Of a DNA stretch of 64,000 nucleotides, positions 59,261 to 64,000 are shown one piece after another. Origin of the DNA: Salvator merianae (Eukaryota > Chordata > Lepidosauria > Squamata > Teiidae). Under the pieces are notes generated by a model. The model did not search any database, was not told where the DNA came from, and saw only the letters and a list, made by a program, of their open reading frames with translations. Position 1 is the stretch's first letter. Each line of letters begins with the position of its first letter. The position numbers and the translations under genes were made by a program. The stretch covers positions 9,190,248 to 9,254,247 of the forward strand of contig QVOM02000021.1 of the NCBI GenBank assembly GCA_003586115.2, in the 5' to 3' direction.

Positions 59261-59869
59261 TAGGGGTGTGCACGAAGCTTCGTGGCATTCGATTTTCGAT
59301 CGAATTTCGTGATTCCGTGCCCTTCGCATCGAATGCGAAGGGCACCAGAAATCACGAATGCGAATTGCGAAGGTCCCTCAATTTTTCGAAGTATTTCGGG
59401 ACCTTCGCAATTTGCCAAAGTCTCACCTCTCTAGGCTGTCAGCGCTGGTGCTGACAGCCTAGGGTGAATCAGCCAGCCAGCAGCGAGTGGAAGTGCACTG
59501 ACAGCCTAGGGTGAATGAGGCAGCCAGCAGACATCGGAAGCAGATAAATCAAGGCGAACGGAAGACCTTTTTGCCTTGATTTCTCTGCTTCCGATGGCGT
59601 TCGCCTCTCTCTCATCCCCCCCCCAGTCTGTCATTACACTGACAGACTGGGGGGGGGATGAGAGAGAGGCGAGCGCCATCCGAAGCAGAGAAATTAAGGC
59701 AAAGGTTTTCCCTTCGCCTTGATTTATCTGCTTCCGTTCGCGGCGAAGATTTTCGCCGCAAAAACGAAGGGCTTCATTTTCGTGCGTATTTTTTCGCACG
59801 AAAACGAAGCCTAGGAGCTTCGCAGTCCTGCGAAGCGAAAAGGGAAAAGTGCCTTCGTGCACATCCCTA
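59261..59869. mobile_element. Complete multi-palindromic hAT-like element, 609 bp
   Basis: The termini TAGGGGTGTGCACGAAG and CTTCGTGCACATCCCTA are inverted repeats, and the exact 8-bp target duplication GTCCTGTG lies at 59253-59260 and 59870-59877. The interior is a chain of separate palindromes: CATTCGATTTTCGATCGAAT, the CCCTTCGCAT/ATGCGAAGGG pair, GGCTGTCAGCGC/GCTGACAGCC, a long GATGAGAGAGAGGCG hairpin, TTCGCGGCGAAGATTTTCGCCGC and TTCGTGCGTATTTTTTCGCACGAA. It has no coding capacity. The TAGGG start and 8-bp duplication fit the hAT superfamily. Confidence 0.9.
59595..59689. repeat. 95-bp hairpin in the palindromic element
   Basis: TGGCGTTCGCCTCTCTCTCA, a C run and GTCTGTCA pair with TGACAGAC, a G run and TGAGAGAGAGGCGAGCGCCA around a short loop. 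This is the counterpart of the hairpin at 383-455. Confidence 0.85.
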
Positions 59870-59877
59870 GTCCTGTG

Positions 59878-61091
59878 GGGATACAGCCAAAAGTCTCTGC
59901 ATAAGACTTTTTCAAAAGGTTTGTCTAGACCTAAGTGCTGACACTTTGATTTGGATTCATGCATGAAGTAAGAGGTTGAACTAGATGACATAAATGGCCA
60001 CTTCCATCTCTTATAATTCTATGCTTCTTCTGTAGAACGGTTTGTGACATTTTCCTCCTTCATAACCCACCCTTATAAAGATCATATACTAGAGTCCCTT
60101 CTGCAGTCCTACTTGTTGCTACTCATAAGTTCAGGTGTATGAGGAGCATGCATGCTTTGTAGAACAGTGATATTTCAATTTTGTTTTATATGAGCACCAC
60201 CCTAATTATATGGCTTACTATTCTTGTTCATTGGTTTCCTTCTTTCTTTCTTTCCTTCCTTCCTTCCTTCCTTCCTTCCTTCCTTCCTTCCTTCCTTATT
60301 CTGCCTTAATTCCCTCCCTCTCTCCCTTTTGAGCAATTCATGTGGGTCCAAAATAACTCTTCTTTTGGCCTACTCATACAATGCTGATCTTGAAAGAAAG
60401 TAATCTGGGAATTTCATAATAAGTCATCTTGGTGATTATAAAACTGAGAGCCTTGACAGCTGTGGGCATTAGGGATATATTGCTGACATAGGTGTAAATA
60501 AATTGTCCTGATGGCATTGCATCATGGGGCCAATTCAATGGTTATAAAATGATGGTTCCTACTGTGTTTCAGAAATTTTAAATCTGTATGTGGACATCAA
60601 TCACTGGAGTGAACATTTGACAACTAGACAACTTATAGACAGGAAACACGTGTATGCAGGCAGCCAATGTTTTAAGAGAAAATAGATTGCTATGAAATTT
60701 TAGGAAGGATTGATGGTATCTGTCATGATAACTGTCAAATATAAATGGGGTAGAAACAGTGGAAGGATGGGAACTATTTGATAAATACTGAGTGATTAAG
60801 TAAATGTCAGGTTAACGAGATTACTGGATCATTTGTATATCCATCCTATTTAAAAAGCTGTTGTGGTTTATTTCAGTGTACAGTGTATTTTTAATGTTCA
60901 AGGCAAGAAATACTGTTTATTTGGCTATCGTAAACTAGAGCTAAAACCACATGCCACTTTCTCCAAAGACTGAAAATCCAAGTAATTTGATGCTAATGTT
61001 AAGCAGAAAAGGAAAAGAAATGTTTTAAGAAAGGATTCCACTACTTTCTAGAAAATGGCTGGTTGACTGAGGAATCAGGAGATCAATCCCG
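59878..61091. other. Unassigned DNA with a (TTCC)n microsatellite
   Basis: The TTCC repeat is annotated separately. The rest is AT-rich and unrecognised. Confidence 0.45.
60237..60298. repeat. (TTTC)n/(TTCC)n microsatellite
   Basis: Four TTTC units followed by about eleven TTCC units, the reverse-complement motif of the GGAA array at 15849. Confidence 0.95.
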
Positions 61092-61266
61092 TAAAATCTC
61101 GCATATAATGTGCACTCGTGCATAATGCACTTGCTGATTTGGCCCAAACTTTTCAGGTAAAAAACGGAATTTGTATAGTTAAAATTATGCCTCATGTATA
61201 ATGCGCACCCTAATTTTTAGCGAACTAAAATGAGAGAAAATTGTATGCAGTATATGCAAGATTTTA
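61092..61266. mobile_element. MITE with TAAAATCTCGCATATA ends, 175 bp
   Basis: TAAAATCTCGCATATA (61092-61107) is inverted at 61251-61266 as TATATGCAAGATTTTA with one mismatch. Inner pieces such as ATAATGTGCACTCG and ATAATGCGCACCC are also related. Both ends start or finish with TA, so a TA-target element (Tc1/mariner type) is possible. Confidence 0.65.
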
Positions 61267-61434
61267 TCATATTATTTTGATCAATTAGAATTTTCAGCCT
61301 GACTCCACAGATAAATTCTGTATTACTCTTTTCTTGCCTACATAACTGGATTCATAGCAACTCTATACAAGTATAGAGCATTCCAGCAGCATTTGGAAAC
61401 TGTACAGAATTCACTCATTGGCTCTTTTTTCACT

Positions 61435-61598
61435 GGGCCTTTCTGCTGGATTATATCCCAGAATAGGGCTGCCATCCATATGCTGGTGCTGATTATGGTA
61501 GGCCATGCCCAGGAGATGCCATAGTCTGCATTAGCATCCAGACGGTAGGCTTCTATTCCAGGATATAATCTGGAAGAAGGCCCAGTGCAGAAAGGGCC
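61435..61598. mobile_element. GGGCCTTTCTGC inverted-repeat element, 164 bp
   Basis: Third copy of the 180-bp family (3389 and 51643): ATATCCCAGAATAGGGCTGCCA, GTAGGCCATGCCC, TTCCAGGATATAATC and CAGTGCAGAAAGGGCC in the same order. It has lost about 16 bp next to the left end. Flanking triplets ACT and ATT differ by one base. Confidence 0.75.
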
Positions 61599-61718
61599 AT
61601 TTTGTACAGAACTGAGCAAATACAAATACAAGAGGCAAGTCTCACATCAATCAGCTGCAGTTTACATGCTTTTGAGTTAAAGAAACCCTGTCTTACAAAG
61701 AGTTTGGAGTACATCTGA

Positions 61719-62104
61719 GGGCCTGTTCATTCTTATGTTCTGATGAGCTTCCAGATGTTCTCTGGACAGGCCTGTCTGCATGTTGTCCACAGCTTGACCA
61801 GGAGCAGCTGGATGGCTGCCGATCAACAGAGTAGAATGTTGCAAATGGACAGGACAGCATAACTGTGGCTGTGCAGTCATGTGCCTCGTCATGACTGCCA
61901 TGGCTACGGCCAGATGTTGCTGTGGCCATTGTCATACCAATTGGGCCTGTCCTGGATGGGCCATTCAGTGCTGTAAGTAAGGGGCTGTTCCAGTTCTCGT
62001 AGTGTGAATGACCACCTCCATGACTAATCCAATCCAATTTAGCCTGGTATGGTATGTCTATATCATTACCATACCATACCAGGCTGTAAGGTGCAAACAG
62101 GCCC
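61719..62104. mobile_element. GGGCCTGTT...AACAGGCCC DNA element, 386 bp
   Basis: The ends GGGCCTGTTCATTC and GGTGCAAACAGGCCC are inverted. Subterminal palindromes such as GGTATGGTAT/ATACCATACC lie at 62045-62085. Flanking triplets TGA and TAA differ by one base. The core is unrelated to the other GGGC-ended elements. Confidence 0.7.
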
Positions 62105-63182
62105 TAAGTCTATGCAAACAGGCAGAATCCATGTTCAAATGGATTGCCAGTTGACTAGGATTGCAGCTAATCAGTCTCTTTGCACTATTTGGATAATTCC
62201 CATCCCTTCCCAAATATTTTCTTTAATAAAATTGTCACCTCCAGAGCAGAATATGCAAGGAGGTGGCGTAGAAGGTGAGGTGATGGCAGTATACTAGGCT
62301 TTGATTAGCAGCTGTTCTACACCTGATTCAGTGCAAGCAAAGGTATTTCTCCCAATTGCTTCCTTGCCTCCTTCCATGGCCACGTTCTGTCAGAAATTTG
62401 ATATTATCATGTAGAAACTTGGAACGCTACAGAACAAAACTTAGGCAGCTTCCAGAATTTCCCTTAGGCCTTGAAACCTGGAAGGGGCGGAGGCAGATAG
62501 ATGTGTACACACTGCGCATGCCACCCAAGTGGTGGGATTGACCCATCCTGCCACAAATGCTGCCCCTCTTCAGTACTGTGTGGATGCTGCCTCACGTTTA
62601 TATTCATTTCTTTAATTCTGAGCTGAATTTGCAAGCAGTAAAAAAATGGTAAAGTGCATGCTTTATAACAGTCACATGAAGATGTTATACTGACATCAAT
62701 AATTCAAAATTACCTTTTCATGTGATCATAAGATGAGTGATAAGAGACTTTCCTGACAATTTTGTTATCATTCACATATTAGTTACACCCAGAGGAACCA
62801 ACTGATTTTTTTTATTCTCAACTATTATGCAAAGAGGTTTGACCCACTACCAATCATATTTTATCTATTAAACAACAAAAAGTGTAATAAAGTAATAAGG
62901 AAAAGCATCAAAACTTCAAGATAAGGCTGGAACTTTGTCCTTTACCTTTGGCACTCTGACTCTTTCAGCGTTGGCCCTGCCATTAACTAGAGTGCAGCAG
63001 GAATGTTAGGAGGCTGATTTGAGATGTCATGAATAAATTGACACCTGTTTTTTTAATTGCTTATGTTTTTTATGAGAATTTGTAATATTTGTTTTTGGAG
63101 TACACTTTCAAGAGCTGTGGTCCAAACTTTGTGTTATAAGTTAGGGAAACAGAAAGCAAGTGAGGTGTCTCAAGTATCTATG
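62105..63182. other. Unassigned noncoding DNA
   Basis: No gene was recognised. A worn MITE arm may be present near 62578. Confidence 0.45.
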
Positions 63183-63534
63183 GCTGTTTCAACACTCACT
63201 TGCCTGGAGCGGTCCAGCTATCTCAGTCCACTCTGTTTCAGGATAAAATGTGAGCCACTGTCTGCATTGGGAGGGTGGGGATGCTGTCTGTCCCAGCCCA
63301 ACCTTGGCAGCAATGCAGACACACCTAGCTGTATCACCACCTCAGGCACAACCCACCTCTGCCAGCAATTGGCCCAGGCCCCTGTTTTCCTGTGTTGCAC
63401 CCAGTGGATAAGGGTGGAGGTGACTGAAACAGTCTTCAAAGGTAGTGTGTCTACTTCCGCGCTGGGGTTCCAATAATGTTCTTTGGAGGAGGAACTTAGA
63501 CTTTTAAGATCCTTGTTCTGGACCAGGTGTAGAA
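63183..63534. mobile_element. Possible left part of a TTTCCACAC-family DNA element
   Basis: GGCTGTTTCAACACTCACTTG, then CTGGAGCGGTCCAGC, resembles the left arm of the family at 23583 and 55455. It would be interrupted by the element at 63535-63855, with the remainder (GAACAGACAGCCTAGG, ending near TTCTGGCCC) at 63856-63970. No exact right terminus was found. Confidence 0.35.
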
Positions 63535-63855
63535 TAGGGACGTACACAAATGAAATTTTCATTTTTGATTCGCTGTCAAAGCAAAAATCTATTCTCATTT
63601 CATTAGTGAATTGCAATGTTGAAAAATGATTTTTTAGTGTTCAGTTTTGCAGTTTTCACAGTGTTCTCCCTATTGAAAGTGTCCTTTTCATGGGTTAAAA
63701 ACAGCAAAAATGAAAATATTTGAACAAATATTTCATTTTCGCAAAAGAAGAAGCTGGTTTGTTTCAACTGAATGCTGAAACATGAAAAAAGGTGGATGTG
63801 AATGAAAAATGTTCATTTGAATTTTCAAATGCGAACCCAATTTTGTACATCTCTA
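63535..63855. mobile_element. TAGGGAYGTRCAC-ended palindromic element, 321 bp
   Basis: The left end TAGGGACGTACACAAATGAA is inverted at the right as TTTTGTACATCTCTA. The interior consists of inverted GAAAATTT/TTTTCATTT modules, an AT-rich counterpart of the design at 59261-59869. Flanking 8-mers GTGTAGAA and GTGCATAA agree at 6 of 8 positions, a worn target duplication. Confidence 0.68.
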
Positions 63856-64000
63856 GTGCATAAGCACTGATGATTGAGTGGAACAGACAGCCTAGGATGG
63901 TTGTAGAAGTCTTCAATCAGGTCTACCAATAAACTGAAACAGGGACCACTTTGAATAGTTCTGGCCCTGAATAACACTAATCCAATACAGACTAAGCAAA

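Noticed and set aside
59506..59991. A 161-codon minus-strand frame
   Set aside because: It runs through the hairpin modules of a non-coding DNA element; the same region is open in other frames because of repeat composition.
1..64000. CRISPR arrays, bacterial operons or phage systems
   Set aside because: Tandem repeats here are microsatellites or local triplications; the window is vertebrate nuclear DNA.

Overview
The window looks like reptile nuclear DNA, most probably from a squamate (lizard or snake). It holds no bacterial-style coding density. Relics of L2, CR1, BovB/RTE and L1 LINEs, tRNA-derived SINEs and many small inverted-repeat DNA transposons lie side by side, a mixture typical of squamates. 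The species cannot be named from sequence alone.

The one cellular gene I can support is PIK3R1 on the minus strand, encoding the p85-alpha regulatory subunit of class IA PI3-kinase. Its first coding exon (36326-37050, coding part 36326-36659) encodes the N-terminal SH3 domain and the start of a proline-rich linker. A CpG-rich block at about 46990-48260, roughly 10 kb upstream in the gene's sense, is the probable promoter and noncoding first exon. Everything from 36325 down to base 1 is then best read as the long second intron, since no exon 3 was found. Bases 48261-64000 lie upstream of the gene.

Layout by coordinate. 1-10.3 kb: a truncated multi-palindromic hAT-like element, a CR1 relic split by three younger insertions, several inverted-repeat elements and an L2 tail. 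10.3-24.3 kb: L2 fragments, SINEs, the source copy of a local 471-bp duplication and two GGGC-ended elements. 24.8-30 kb: an L1 3' end, the second copy of the duplication (flanked by a 25-bp direct repeat) and a long CR1. 30-36 kb: mostly unassigned, with one L2 and two small elements. 36.3-48.3 kb: PIK3R1 exon 2, intron 1 (with GGGC-ended elements, BovB and L2) and the CpG island. 48-64 kb: CR1 and L2 relics and many more DNA elements, including the only complete copy of the multi-palindromic element.

The most interesting content is the non-autonomous DNA transposon load. Four groups can be separated: (a) short elements with CAGCGG...CCGCTG ends and 8-bp target duplications; (b) TAGGGRTGTGCAC-ended elements built from nested palindromes; (c) a wide set sharing a degenerate GGGCcTkTyygCACtt terminus over unrelated cores, several with exact 3-bp flanking repeats; (d) unique inverted-repeat elements. 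No autonomous transposase for any of them was seen here. All identities were judged by eye, without database searches.
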